Counted from the stretch's first letter, positions 12,601-23,428 are shown. The stretch is DNA of 64,000 bases from Spinacia oleracea (GCF_020520425.1 NC_079488.1:5805747-5869746); one strand, 5' to 3'. Notes: generated by a model from the letters alone, not told the origin. Numbers and translations: made by a program.

Positions 12601-13565
12601 AAAATTGCTGATTTTCGTCCAAAATGAAGTGTCCATATCCGTGCCATTTGAGGTAAAATGAAGAGTCTGGGGTAACAGAGGTTTTATTACATTCTGAGTG
12701 GCAATGCATATTCAAAGAGTTCATGTTTTGCATGTTTGTGCAATGATTTTTATTTTTTTAATGGCTCTGAACATTTTGATTTTGGAATTGGCCAAGTATG
12801 CGTTCCTTATTTTCGTGTTTTAACCATACCTATTCCTTTTACGGCCAATTTGGTAAGTGGTACGACAATGTATTTGTATGTGATTTTGTAAGGGAAGTCC
12901 TTCATTACCATGTTAATGTAACTCTATTCCAAAACATGTGTTTTTGTTCATAATTTTCATTACAACTAAATACTACAAGTTTGTAATGGATGGTAATGAA
13001 ATTTTATGAAAGAAAACGAGGGTTTTGGAATAGAGTAACCGTACCATGGGTATTTACATGGGATTTTCTTCAAAAGGTTACATAAATCATTACCATTATC
13101 CATATTTTCTACCACCTACCAAAAAGGCCGGTAGTAGTATTGAACAATTTGATTTTGAAGTTCATCTCTGATATTTTTTTTATATCCCGATGGTTTTCTT
13201 GTTCGTCTTCACTTTTTAACTCTATCATTACCTGCTTTTTATGCTTTATTCCCTTCACCTGATGTGGTCTGATTTTTCTAGTTTCTGGTATGGTCTGAAT
13301 GTTTTCTGTATGTATTTTTTTCATTTTTTTTTGTCTGATATCTGTGGTCTGATCTAATAAGCAATAAGAATAAGGTGAAGAGAACAAAACCTTCTTACCA
13401 CCTTCAAAAATAGTATTCTGAGGCTTTCTCCGTGACGTACATTATAATTTCCTTTCGATAGCCCTACCTTCTTCCTTCTTATTCAGGCTGTCTTCTTCTT
13501 TGTTGCAGGTCCCAGAAAGTTCAATTTTCTTCATAGAGGACGGAAAGAAGGTTCCAGCAGCTTAA
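4064..13565 (+). CDS. DENR: Density-regulated protein homolog (DENR/Tma22), SUI1-domain translation factor
   Basis: Seven exons join to a 188-residue protein: 4064-4211, 4530-4592, 6802-6866, 11059-11140, 12238-12305, 12390-12473, 13509-13565. Every junction has GT/AG and the phases agree; total 567 bases. The N-terminal part has the DENR cysteine pattern (YCGVCGLPAEYC, Cys13, Cys16, Cys23, Cys32), which in the family binds a metal. Residues about 98-180 form the SUI1 fold, with the KRKCITTVKGLELF block followed by KLGKKFATGASVVKG and a C-terminal SSIFFIEDGKKV. Family knowledge: DENR pairs with MCTS1 and acts in the cytoplasm on the 40S subunit in ribosome recycling and re-initiation. The start was chosen because the family begins MAEKP and the ATG has a good context (AACAATGG); the frame is open farther upstream but that part is leader-like. 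Introns 2, 3, 4 and 6 are expanded by transposons; the exons look intact. Confidence 0.93.
5307..5656. mobile_element. Tourist-like MITE in DENR intron 2
   Basis: A 350-bp element has terminal inverted repeats GGTTCTGTTTGG and CCAAACGGAGCC and is flanked by the 3-base duplication TAA at 5304-5306 and 5657-5659. These are the hallmarks of PIF/Harbinger-derived Tourist MITEs. Sub-terminal GGAAAACGATTTTCC-type inverted motifs extend the hairpin. It has no coding capacity. A relative of almost the same length is at 11611-11961 in intron 4. Confidence 0.85.
6198..6576 (+). mobile_element. Small non-autonomous Helitron in DENR intron 2
   Basis: The element starts with TC (TCCTAACACTTATAAAG) after an A and ends with CTAG before a T, the Helitron insertion pattern. 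Nine bases before the 3' end (6542-6567) is a perfect 11-bp hairpin, stem GGATCGTGCGC with a four-base GCTA loop, which is the Helitron 3' terminator. It is 379 bp long, codes for nothing and would need Rep/helicase supplied from elsewhere. Its first 150 bases match the 5' end seen at 3441 on the - strand. Confidence 0.8.
7508..8071. mobile_element. Stowaway-like MITE in DENR intron 3
   Basis: Both ends carry inverted copies of a CTCCCTCCGTTTCGAAATAA-type terminal repeat (the left copy has a few changes) and both are flanked by TA (7506-7507 and 8072-8073). This fits Tc1/mariner-derived Stowaway elements. At 564 bp it is long for the class, and a second GGACAGAGGGAGTA end occurs internally near 7900-7914, suggesting that one Stowaway end has been nested in or duplicated within another. 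Confidence 0.65.
8151..10017. mobile_element. Foldback palindromic element in DENR intron 3
   Basis: Two arms of about 0.9 kb (8151-9086 and 9111-10017) are reverse complements of one another with a central spacer of only 24 bases. Matching landmarks appear in mirror order: TTGGAGGC at the outer ends, CCAAACTAGTGG, an AT run, the AAAAGTGCGGAGCTAAAAGC block, and AGAAGCATTCAAGCAA near the centre. The right arm carries an expanded (TA)n tract (9602-9677) where the left arm has only a few TA units. No clear target duplication was found. It is not protein coding. It would form a very long hairpin in the pre-mRNA of the DENR gene. Confidence 0.8.
9602..9677. repeat. (TA)n microsatellite
   Basis: About 38 uninterrupted TA units lie in the right arm of the foldback element. 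The mirrored position in the left arm (about 8500-8513) has only a short run, so the expansion happened after the arms were duplicated. Confidence 0.95.
11611..11961. mobile_element. Tourist-like MITE in DENR intron 4
   Basis: A 351-bp element with ends GGCTCCGTTTG and CAAACGGAGCT, flanked by TAA at 11608-11610 and 11962-11964. Long inverted sub-terminal stretches rich in GGAAAATGATTTTCC make it nearly self-complementary. It belongs to the same family as 5307-5656. Confidence 0.8.
12844..13129. mobile_element. MITE-like inverted-repeat element in DENR intron 6
   Basis: The ends GGCCAATTTGGTAAGTGGTA and TACCACCTACCAAAAAGGCC are imperfect inverted repeats, and internal TAATG-rich segments are also inverted. 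The style resembles Harbinger-type MITEs. I could not define a target duplication, so the boundaries are approximate. Confidence 0.45.
13238..13394. mobile_element. Short MITE of the GGTCTGAT family (copy 1)
   Basis: Inverted ends resembling AAGGTTTTGTTCTCTTCACCT enclose GGTCTGAT-rich sequence. Related copies occur at 13964-14116, 56171-56387, 60537-60684, 60974-61110 and 61254-61417. This copy lies in the last intron of the DENR gene, about 115 bases before the last exon. Confidence 0.5.
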
Positions 13566-13963
13566 ACCTGAAAAATCAGATGAAACAAACCGAGAAGTTC
13601 AATGTGCTATTACTTGAATACATGCCTTGCGAAACAAACAGGAATCGGGTTTCATTTACTTGTGGAGGAAGGTATCTGCATAGGAGGTTTGTTTTTTCTG
13701 TTATTCCAATGACAGTTACCCTCCCCTGTATTATTTCAGGGTCAAAGTTTACACCTTTTGGGTGAAAGTATATCTAACAAGAATCATGATCTGTTTGAAG
13801 ATGTATGCTAGTAGCTGTGGTAGTTTTTTTATTTTTTTTATTTTTACATATTTATTAAGAGATATATTGGGACTTCTTGAATCTTGTATTCCTGTTGTTT
13901 GCATCAATAATCAATTATACATGGTATATCGTCTGGAATTCGGGATTGTGTTCGGAAAACTAA
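13566..13963. other. DENR 3' flank / probable 3' UTR
   Basis: The sequence after the DENR stop codon is unique and AT-rich, with T-rich runs and no further gene. No canonical AATAAA signal could be assigned with confidence, so the polyadenylation site is not placed. Confidence 0.5.
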
Positions 13964-14116
13964 GGTTTTGTTCTCTTCACCTTATTCTTATTGCTTATTA
14001 GATCATAAAAAAAACAAAAAACGCTCATAGAAAACATTCACATTAGACCAGACCTGACTTGACCAGATCAGAAACTAGAAAAATCTAGATCAGGTTAGGT
14101 GAAGAGAATAAGGCCA
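13964..14116. mobile_element. Short MITE of the GGTCTGAT family (copy 2)
   Basis: The left end GGTTTTGTTCTCTTCACCT mirrors the right end AGGTGAAGAGAATAAGGCC, and TAA is found at both sides (13961-13963 and about 14117-14119). The 3-base TAA duplication points to a PIF/Harbinger origin. It is about 150 bp and non-coding. Confidence 0.6.
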
Positions 14117-14259
14117 TAAACCTTGAAGTTAATGATGCTATTAGCAACATGCCCCTTCTCAAGATGTTAAGACACTTTTAAGAGATGTTGACAATTAGTG
14201 ATCTAGACAATACTACGTAGGTACTGTGTACTTGTTAACTTGTCTATACGACTATTACC

Positions 14260-14632
14260 TAGGGGTGTTAATGAGCAGAGTCAAGACCGAGCCTGTAGCT
14301 CATCAGGCTTAGGAAATTGGGCTCGAGGTCGAGACATTAAAACCGTTCGTCTCAAAGCTTGATAGGCTCGTTCGAGGTTGATTACCAAATGTTTAATTAA
14401 TAATCTATGTTTATAAAATTTTCCATGTTTTACATGTTAAAAATAAATATCTATGAAAAATTATTTTATGCAAAAAATTATTTTATAAAAAATACATGTA
14501 TTAAAACGAGCTTGAGCTTGTTCACGACTTTTCGAGCATTGATAGCTCATGCTTGGCTCGTTAAGATCTCGATTCGAACCTGAGCTCGAGCCGAGCATCG
14601 AGTAGTTTGCGAGCAAGCTTGACTTGTTAATA
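14260..14632. mobile_element. hAT-like MITE rich in GAGCTCG motifs (copy A)
   Basis: The element begins TAGGGGTGTTAA and is filled with GAGCTCGAGC-type motifs around an AT-rich centre. It is the reverse complement of a better preserved copy in the CKX gene (51679-52191). Its right end is diverged and no target duplication remains, so the boundary is approximate. Confidence 0.55.
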
Positions 14633-14919
14633 ATTTTGATACTCTTTAATTTTTAGCAATATAACCAAAGGTCAAAGATTATCAATAACGTGACAACTAA
14701 TTCTTCATATTTTCGAAATTGTTGACTTGATTTGGTGTGTGAAGTCATCCCAACAAACCCTTGAAATTCGGCAGAATCAGACATGATTGACGACTTAAGT
14801 TTCTTGTAAATCCAAAGGAATGAATGTCTCGTAATAACAAACAAAACACATGCAAAACAGTTTACACATTTTTTTTCCATTTTCTTGTTTGTCTTTGTCA
14901 AAATTTTACGGCCCTACGG

Positions 14920-15194
14920 TAGACCTGATCAACATTAGCCCGGCCCAGTGGAAGGCTTAGGCAGCTTTTTAGGCCTGATTTTTGGGCCCTAACCAGGCCC
15001 TAAGTTTATTTTTTTTTAACGGGCTTTGGGCTACGTAAAACTGCAGGTTTAGTTATAAATTTGGTTTGGCCCGAAAAGCCTGACATTTTAAGCCCGAAAA
15101 TAGGAGGTTTGGGCACAAAAAACCGGCCTGAATCTTGGCCCGGTCCGACATACGGGCTTATTTTTCGGCCAGGCCCGCCTTTTGATCAGGTCTA
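14920..15194. mobile_element. hAT-type MITE
   Basis: A 275-bp element with terminal inverted repeats TAGACCTGATCAA / TTGATCAGGTCTA and a perfect 8-bp target duplication CCCTACGG at 14912-14919 and 15195-15202. An 8-bp duplication is the signature of hAT transposons. The interior is rich in GGCCC/GGGCC motifs and has no coding sequence. Confidence 0.85.
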
Positions 15195-15202
15195 CCCTAC
15201 GG

Positions 15203-15682
15203 GGTACTCTCTTGTAAATGTGTAATGACTCATTTCGCGTCAACCCCTGTTTATTAACGCGAAGCTTCAAATCTTCGAATTTATCGTGAATACAAGATTA
15301 ATCCTTTTATAATTTCATGTCTTCTCTTCTCAAAGTTAAAATGACATTATGACCTCTTACTTTCTCTTTATCAAGATTCTAGTATGTGTCGTGTTAATGC
15401 TCGGGATATTTATAAAATTAAAAAGCTAATAAAAAAAGCATTAATTTTAGTTTCCTTTCTTTATTCATATCATTATTATTTAAATTGACTAAAGTTTTTA
15501 ATATTTTCCTTGTTTTTGTTAGTATTTTTTTCCCTCTTGTTTATAATTTCATTTCATGCTTTGGTAGTTTCCTATTTGGTTTAGCTTAATTTAAGTAAAT
15601 TAAGGATGACGTGAAGTAGTTGTGGTTTGAGAATTGGGGTTTTGAAAACCTCTTATTACTGACCACTCTACTTTAATACATA
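15203..15682. other. AT-rich spacer
   Basis: Nothing gene-like was seen. The stretch is AT-rich, and it ends at the CTAG that marks the 3' terminus of the - strand Helitron. Confidence 0.5.
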
Positions 15683-16653
15683 CTAGTCTGTGCCCGTGCG
15701 ATTGCACGGGTTCTATCAAAAGTATAAAATACGCTTAAACGATGATGTTAATTAACTAAAATGTTTATTGTGTGGCAATACCAAAATGCACCTAAATATT
15801 GTATGTGCCTTGAGAAAAACACAAAACCAGAAGTAGGAAGTTAAAATGTATCCAAAAATATATTTTGTATACATGATGGTCTCAAAACCTTTGAAACTGC
15901 AAAATTGACTAAGCAGTATATAGATACTTTAATTTTGTTGTTACTTCTCGTAAATAACGAAATTCTTCTTCCCATTTCACTTGAAAAATTCCAGCGACCC
16001 AATTAATTGGGAGATTAAATTTGAAAGTGAATAATTGCTTTAAATTGTTTCCTTATTCTTCATGTCCAATACTCTTAATTATTCTCATTTCCATTTTAGT
16101 TTCTCAATTAATTATGCGGATAGACTTTAGGTGATTTTTTTTTAATTGCCTGAATTTCCTTAAATAACTTTGCATGAGAGGTGAAGATTGAGATTTTGGA
16201 GCTCTCACATTCCTCACCACTTGTAGAAGTTCTGAATTTAAGAACTTCGAATTTTAGAGAGAAAAGAAGAAGGAGTAGTATTATTGATTGTAGAATAAGA
16301 GTATTTACATTACATTTTAGCTGACTAATTACAGGAGTATTTATACTAAGTGTGTAAGCTAGTAACTACAACTAATTAGGGAAATGAGTTAGTTACAACT
16401 AACTCTTACAAGTTGTAACAACGTTTTACATGTCATCAATCTGTGTATTGATGAGACATGTCAGCAATCTGTGTATCACAATCTTCAATGCTTAGCAATC
16501 GAGCCACAAGAGCTGTGAGAAACTGATCCTTGTGCTTGTTGATGTGTTTGGTGTTGCTGTTGTTGCTTGCTGCAACATGTGCTCCAATATCCCCCCTCAA
16601 GCGCAGAGTGCTGTGGTGAGGATAAAACTTTAGTAAGAACATCAACCAACTAT

Positions 16654-18026
16654 TCAGAAATGGGAACATATATAGGTGAGCTCAATGAGGCCTTCCATGA
16701 CCTTATCCCTTGTAAAATGGCAGTCCAATTCTATGTGTTTCGTTCTTTCATGATGAACTGGATTCTTAGCAATGTGAATGGCAGATTGGTTGTCACATTT
16801 CAGTTGAATAGGGGTGAGATTAGGCAAACCCATTTCCTGTAACAACCTAACCAACCATGTGATCTCTGAAGCTGCAATAGCCATGGCTCTGTACTCAGCT
16901 TCAGGAGATGATCTGGAAATGGTGCCTTGTTTCTTGGATTTCCAAGAGATAGGACTGTTCCCTAGGAGCATAACATAACCTGTTACAGATCTTCTAGTAT
17001 CAGGACAGGAGGCCCAATCTGAATCACAATAAGCTTGTAAAGTCAATTGGGAAGAAGCATGAATAGCAATCTCTTGTCCCACTGTGTAGCAACATATCTT
17101 AGTAAATGATGTAAAGCTTGCTGGTGAGACATTTTTGGAGTCTGCATGAATTGACTTAGAGTTTGAACAACAAAAGACAAATCAGGTCGAGTGTGAGTGA
17201 GGAAGTTAAGCTTTCCAACTAGACATCTGAAATGTGTAGGATCAGTATAAGGTTCATCATCTAGAGAAGTCAATTTGAGCTTTACTGGAAGGGGAGTTTT
17301 TGCTACTTTAGAGACATCCAAACCACAATCAGCAAGGAGTTCTCTGGTAAACTTTGTTTGTGTTAGAACAACACCAGTTGGAACTCTAGAGATTTCAATC
17401 CCTAGGAAATAACTTAATTCACCCAAGTCCTTAATACTCAACTTGTTGTGTAGGTGTGTTTTCAAAGCAATGATCTCTGATATGTCTGGTCCAGTGACTA
17501 AAATGTCATCAACATAAACTGCAACCAATGTATTGTTGTTGTGAACCCTTTTGATGAAAAGGAGTAATCATTTATGGATTGAACATAGCCAAGAAGAATG
17601 AGTTCAGTTGTGAGCTTAGTGCTAGCTTGTTTCAAGCCATAGAGGGATTTTCTTAGCCTACAAACCTTGTTTTCTGGTAGGAACCCCATCAGGAATCTTC
17701 ATGTATACTTCTTCTGTTAGATCACCATGTAGGAAGGCATTATTGATGTCTAATTGATGAACAACCCAGGCATTGTTCACTGCCAAAGCAATCAAACATC
17801 TTACAGTTGCCATTTTGATCACTGGGGAAAAAGTTTCATCATAATCAACCCCATATTTCTGAGTGAACCCCTTTGCTATAAGTCGAGCTTTGTATCTTTC
17901 AATTGAACCATCCTTCTTTAACTTAACTCTATACACCCATTTGCAGCCAATGGCTATCTTTCCCTTAGGAAGTACACATGTTTCCCAAGTATCATTAGAA
18001 GTAAGGGCTTCAATCTCTTTGTTCAT
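16654..18026 (-). pseudogene. Copia reverse transcriptase-RNase H, broken
   Basis: RT starts with [12 protein letters not shown] and contains GCKWVYRVK, the [11 protein letters not shown] motif and the active-site block YVDDILVTG. RNase H has CDSDWASCPDTRRSVTG and SRSSPEAEYRA. The frame changes at about 17660-17690 and 17500-17530 and again near 17043-17082, so at least three lesions break the chain. The last part ends at 16654, about 60 bases from the 3' LTR. Confidence 0.87.
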
Positions 18027-18044
18027 GGTTGTAATCCAATTTTC

Positions 18045-19354
18045 TTACTGAGAAGCTTCAAAATAACTCACTGGTTCAGTTTCTTTGATTGCCTGATTCA
18101 CCAAAGCCTTGTGTAAAACTGGCAGATCACTATAACAAACAATATTGCACCAGTGATTATTAGACACCAAACAAACATAGTCATCCAACCAACCCGGGGC
18201 TTTGTGGGTTCTAGTTGATTGTCTTGGTTGTACAGGTTCATGGTCAAGCTGTATTTGGATAGGGTCAGTGTCAAGTATAGGTTCAGGTTCAAAGTCATGG
18301 TCAGTTTCATTAAAGGTTTCAGAAGAAGACTGGTCATTAAGAGGTTCAGGAGTTGTGTTTTCAGTAACAGAAGAAGACTGATCTGTAATAGGTTCAGGAG
18401 GTGTGTTTTCAGTAATTTGGAAAGCATCGGGTATGTCAAAAGATCTGTGAAGATCAAGAGGAGTGTGAATTGGTAAGAAAATTGGGTTTGATGTAGTGTG
18501 TTGAGTGGCAAATATGTGGAATGGGATATGTTTTTCATGGAAATGAACATCTCTGGAAAGTATCCAAATTGAGCATTTTGTAACCTTTTTGATTTGGAAG
18601 GTAACCAACCAGAACACATGGTACTGACCTTGGATCAAACTTGGACCTATGAGCTTTAATTGCTGACACATAACCCAAACATCCATATACTCTTAGAGTC
18701 TTAGGTGATCCAAACTGACAGGCTATTGTTCAACCTTTCAAAAGGTATTTCAAATTTAATGCTACTCAATGGCATTCTGTTTATCAGGTGGGTTGTTGTG
18801 AGTAAACACTCTCCCCAAAACCTTATTGGCAATCTAGATTGAAAATACAAAGCTCTTGCTGTTTCTAGAAGATGCCTATGCTTCCTTTCTACCACTTCAT
18901 TCTGCTGTGGTGTTTCAGTACAACTTTTCTGATGCCTAATGCCTAAAGAATGATATAAGGATAGAATCTTTCCTTCACACAACTCTTTTGCATTGTCAGT
19001 TCTGAAACACTTGACATCAGAACCATATTGAGTCTTAATAAAATGCAAGAAATTACTCAGAATATCTACACAATCTGATTTGTGCTTCATCATAAAAGTC
19101 CATGTATTCCTTGAAAAATCATCTACAATTGTAAGAAAGAAAGTACACTTATCATGTGTTTGGATCTTGTAAGGACCCCAAACATCAATGTGAAGCAATT
19201 CAAAACATTGAGTGGTTTTGCTATGACTAACTGGAAAAGACTGTCTGCATTGTTTTGCTCTAGGACAAATTTGACAGAAACTATCACCGTGTTTCCCAAT
19301 AGAAGGCAAATCCTTATTGACTAAATGCAACTTATCAAAAGGTAGGTGACCCAT
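18045..19354 (-). pseudogene. Copia integrase, broken
   Basis: The stretch holds the GAG-pre-integrase zinc-binding part (CQICPRAKQ) and the catalytic core with its three acidic motifs: HIDVWGPY, FRTDNAKELC and VVERKHRHLLE. A stop occurs near 18701 and the reading continues in another frame from 18686, covering the Pro/Glu/Ser-rich linker toward RT. Function in live elements: insertion of the cDNA. Not functional here. Confidence 0.85.
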
Positions 19355-19504
19355 CCTTAAGTGTCATAGCTTGACATCCTCACTAACTGCAGCTAAGACT
19401 TCTGTTCTTGAGTTAGTTTTATTCTCCAGTTTCTTATTTTCCAAATCTCCTTCAACCATAGCATATAATCCCGAGTCAAGTTTACCAAGAACCACTGAAG
19501 TTCT

Positions 19505-20876
19505 CTAGGAATGTCCCTGAATCATGCACTTATCATGAGTGAAAACAATGTTGCAAGACAGATCTTTGCACAACTTATGAGTAGAAATCAGATTGAATTG
19601 ACAGTTAGGCACATGAAGCACATTCTGAAGAACAATGTCATTACCAATCTTGACATCACCAATGTGTGTCACCAAGACTTTCTTACCATCTGCCACTGTG
19701 ATAGATTTTTCACCTCTATCAACCATAGAATAGGAATGAAACAAATCTAAGTTTGAGCATATATGATCAGTTGCACCACTATCAATGATCCATCTAGAAT
19801 TAAGAGAAGTAATTAAGCAATTACCTGTCATGTTCACTTTTGATTCAGATTGCTTGATTAAGTCCATGAATTGTTGATACTGTTCCTCTGAGATGTGAGT
19901 GATACTGTCATCTTGATCTGTACCATCATCGCCTTGTATTATACCAACAAATTTCTTGTTCTTGTAATGAGCTGGATAACCATGTATCTTCCAACATCTT
20001 TCCATTGTGTGCCCTGACATGTTACAATGGTTACAGAAATAAGCACTTCTCTAGCTTGTTTGAAACTGCAAACCTTTGATTACCAGGCCCTTGTAAAACC
20101 TTTGACTGTGCACCCTTAAAACTTCCTTGATAGTTTCTCCTATCTTCAGTGTTGGTAGCAGCAAACACCATTGGTTTTATCTCTTGACTTTCAGACATTT
20201 TCTGCTGTCTTTCATCTTGAATGAGAAGTCTGTATGCTGTTGTTACACTAGGTAAAGGGTTCATCATGAGAATGTTAGTTCTTACTTGTGAATGCTTTTT
20301 GTGTAATTTCATCAGAAGCTGAACTAGCCTTTCTTCCTCATTTTCTTGTAGAAATTTCTGACTAACATTGCAAGTGCAACCACTGCAGACACATACTGGC
20401 ACTGACTTGGCACTGCTCAGTTCATCCCAAATCATTTTGATTTTGGTGAAGAAATCAGTAATGCTACTATCACCTTGAGAAACCTCATTCAAACTCTATT
20501 GTAAACCATACAACTGTGGTCCTGAATTTACAGAGAATCTTTCTTCTAAATCCTTCCAAATCTCTCTAGTAGTAGGCAAGAACACTACACTTTTGGCAAT
20601 TGTGGGGCGCAAAGACCTCGGTAGATATGACATCACCATACTATTGCATCTGTCCCAAGCTTGATAGTCAGCATGTCCAATAGATGGCTTAGGTAAAGAT
20701 CCATCAATAAAACCCACTTTGTTCTTGATTGCAAAAGCCAGTAAAACACCCCTTTTCCATTCTGCATAACCTTCCCCATCAAATTTGTCTGAAACAATTG
20801 CTGCATATGGATTTTCTGAGGAATGTATAAAGTACACACTGCTAGGATCTTGCATAGGAGGAAGAACTGCTGTCAT
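19505..20876 (-). pseudogene. Copia gag-protease, broken
   Basis: Reads from 20876 (MTAVLPPMQDP) through a copia-type capsid region with SDKFDGEGYAEWKRG. A stop lies near 20493-20495, and a frame change occurs between 20031 and 20020 around the CCHC zinc knuckle ([12 protein letters not shown]). The following part has the protease active site [10 protein letters not shown]. In an active element these make the particle shell and process the polyprotein. The breaks show loss of function. Confidence 0.85.
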
Positions 20877-21703
20877 CTTGATTTCAGTGAAACAGTAATC
20901 AAATCAGATACTGAACAACTCAAGTTGTTTTGAACTTGATCACTAATTGGATTTTCTGCTAAGTTGTAGCAGAATTGTTGAATTGCGGAAATGAAAAATT
21001 TGGCAGGGTCTTATGCCTGCTCTGATACCATGTAGAAGTTCTGAATTTAAGAACTTCGAATTTTAGAGAGAAAAGAAGAAGTAGTTTTATTGATTGTAGA
21101 ATAAGAGTATTTACATTACATTTCAGCTGACTAATTACAGGAGTATTTATACTAAGTGTGTAAGCTAGTAACTACAACTGATTAGGGAAATGAGTAAGTT
21201 ACAACTAACTCTTACAAGTTGTAACAACCTTGTACATGTCATCAATCTGTGTATTGATGAGACATGTCAGCAATCTGTGTATCACAATCTTCAATGCTTA
21301 GCAATCGAGCCACAAGAGCTGTGAGCAGCTGATCCTTGTGCTTGTTGCTGTGTTTGTTGTTGCTGTTGTTGCTTGCTGCAACATGTGCTTCAATACCACT
21401 TTTCTTTAATAATATAGATAGATTCTCATTTCGTGTATAAATCAACTCAAGCAGACGTTGGCAAATTTAAGAACAATCAGACCATCTTCCAAAATACACT
21501 CCATGTGTAAATAAACTCAAGCAGATGCGAGCAAATTAAAGACCAACCCGACCCGAAGTAAATTACCGGGCGACTTCCGGGTCAAACAAATCAACCCATT
21601 CCATTTTCTTGTTTATTACTACCTTCGTTTTATGAAGCTTTTTACAATGACTATTTGCTCAAATATTAAGACAAAAATAGAAAAGTTGGGTGAATATAAT
21701 AAA

Positions 21704-22984
21704 CGGTTTTTTCATGAAATGCCCCTGAGGTTTAACGAAATGCACCAAATACACCCGCGTGTTTCAAATTACATATTATACCCCTATTTAAACTTATTGT
21801 GCACCAAATACCCTTCTTACTGACGGAAGTTTAACGACATTAGTCATTAGTGCTAATTAACTTACTTAACCCCCCTAATTAAACTAATTAAACCTAATCG
21901 AACATGATTATTTATGGAAATTAGAATGACATTGAAGCTGATAGCTCTATCCTTTGATCCTATCTCATTTCCCAGGAGAGGCGGCCGCACAACCACTGTG
22001 ATAGCTCTATCCACCACCAAGCCCACAGACACACCACCATTGAAGCTGCACCACCGCCATCACAAAAGTCCGCACCGGCTCCACCGTCAAAGTGCACATC
22101 ACCACCTCCATCATCAAATTCCCGCACCGTCGGCCTCCACCCTCAAAGCGCACACCGCCTCCACCACTACAACTCCTTCTCTCTCTCCCAAGTCCGAATG
22201 AAGTCCCACATCCACCACCAAAACCACCATCGACTACCCCAATAACGAGAATTACTCTATCCTCTCCATTCCCCCATCCTTGCTCTCCTCTCATCCTCTT
22301 CTCTCTCCTCTTCAATTCGCAACTCAAACCCCCAAATTTTAGATTAAATTCATGCAACCCCAACTCCATTGAAGAAGCAACGAAGCTCTCGCGATGAAGA
22401 TGCTTTTCAGAAACCCAACTCCATTGAAGAAGCAACGAAGCTCTGGATTAAATTCATATTTTCGAACCCAAAATTTTCCTCTTTTCCTCTCCCCTTCCCT
22501 GATTTTTAAAACCCAGAAGTTACATTAATTGGATCAAAACATAAAGAAATCAATTCTGAATTTAGGATTTGGCAAATCAAATTGGGGATTTTAGCACGAA
22601 TTGTGGAGCTAATTGATGAGATAATTGATTGAAGTAGAAGCATTATTGCTCGATTAATTTTATCACAAGTTTGATTTAAATTGGGCAAATTTTGAACCCA
22701 GATTTTCGAGAAGTTTGATTAAATTTTGAGTGAGTTTTTTTTTTTTTTTGGTTGCTAAATCTTTAGGTTTGTTATGTATTAATCAGGTTTATTTGGAGGT
22801 TAATTGTTAATAATTAGGATAAATAGGTAAATTAGCACTAATGACTGACGGCGTTAGACTTCCGTTAGTAAGAAGGGTATTTGGTGCACAATAAGTTTAA
22901 ATAGGGGTATAATATGTAATTTGAAACACGCGGGTATATTTGGTGCATTTCGTTAAACCTCAAGGGCATTTCATGAAAAAACCG
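21704..22984. mobile_element. Mutator-like non-autonomous element with long TIRs
   Basis: Long terminal inverted repeats of about 150-160 bp begin CGGTTTTTTCATGAAATGCC at each end. A perfect 9-bp target duplication TATAATAAA lies at 21695-21703 and 22985-22993, the Mutator (MULE) signature. No transposase is present. The interior (about 21960-22480) is GC-rich, with CCACC repeats and open frames in several directions, followed by pyrimidine-rich sequence. It could be a captured gene fragment (Pack-MULE), but I do not recognise a parent gene. Confidence 0.85.
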
Positions 22985-22993
22985 TATAATAAA

Positions 22994-23423
22994 ATATGTA
23001 CAAAGTAAGAGAAATGTTTAAAAATGTGGATGTGTATAAGAAAAAGATGAATAGATTAAGAGAAAGTGAGTGGAAAGTTATAAATATGATTGGGTTAGAA
23101 AGGTAAGATAGTAAATTTGCATGTCCAAAAATAGAATGAAGCAAAGTGTAAAGAACATTATGAAACATACTAAAACGAAAGTGTAAAAATCATTTTGAAA
23201 CGGATGTAGTAGTTATATTTTATAAATTTTGTCAACTATAACGAAGAAAACAGTTGATACATCGATCTCAGGACAAATTCTATCGGGAATAGAACATGAT
23301 CTGATTCATGAGCTAGTGTACGTACTAGATACGAGAACAAATTAGAATATGAAATCAACTTTCTTAACTTATTATGAGATCTCCTATACTAAGATTCTAA
23401 AACTCGATCTATGGTTAACAATG
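22994..23423. other. AT-rich spacer between MULE and Tat element
   Basis: No gene or further repeat was recognised. The last five bases (23424-23428, CACTC) form the left target duplication of the Tat retrotransposon. Confidence 0.5.
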
Positions 23424-23428
23424 CACTC

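Larger units (their letters stand above)
16222..21395 (-). mobile_element. Decayed Ty1/copia retrotransposon, LTRs with TA...CA ends
   Basis: LTRs are at 16222-16590 and 21031-21395, flanked by CCACT (16217-16221 and 21396-21400). On the coding (-) strand the 5' LTR is followed directly by TGGTATCAGAGC, the primer site for initiator tRNA-Met, and the 3' LTR is preceded by the purine tract TTGAGGGGGGA. The duplication fixes the ends so that the LTR begins with TA and ends with CA, a known non-canonical terminus (TACA). Order inside is gag, PR, INT, RT, RNase H, as in copia. Several stops and frameshifts show that it is dead. Confidence 0.92.
15683..21418 (-). mobile_element. Non-autonomous Helitron split by a copia insertion
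   Basis: On the - strand the 3' end is CTAG (15683-15686) followed by T, preceded by a hairpin with stem CCCGTGC / GCACGGG at about 15692-15709. The 5' end is TCTATATTATTAAAG at 21418, preceded by A; that start is one commonly seen in plant Helitrons. Between them lies the whole copia element 16222-21395, whose 5-bp duplication CCACT is part of the Helitron. Without the insertion the Helitron is only about 560 bp and non-coding. The copia landed only 23 bases from the Helitron 5' end. Confidence 0.72.

Noticed and set aside
22007..22435. 142-codon minus-strand frame and 95-101-codon plus-strand frames in the MULE
   Set aside because: Overlapping frames in GC-rich CCACC repeats with no recognisable domain; kept only as possible captured cargo.
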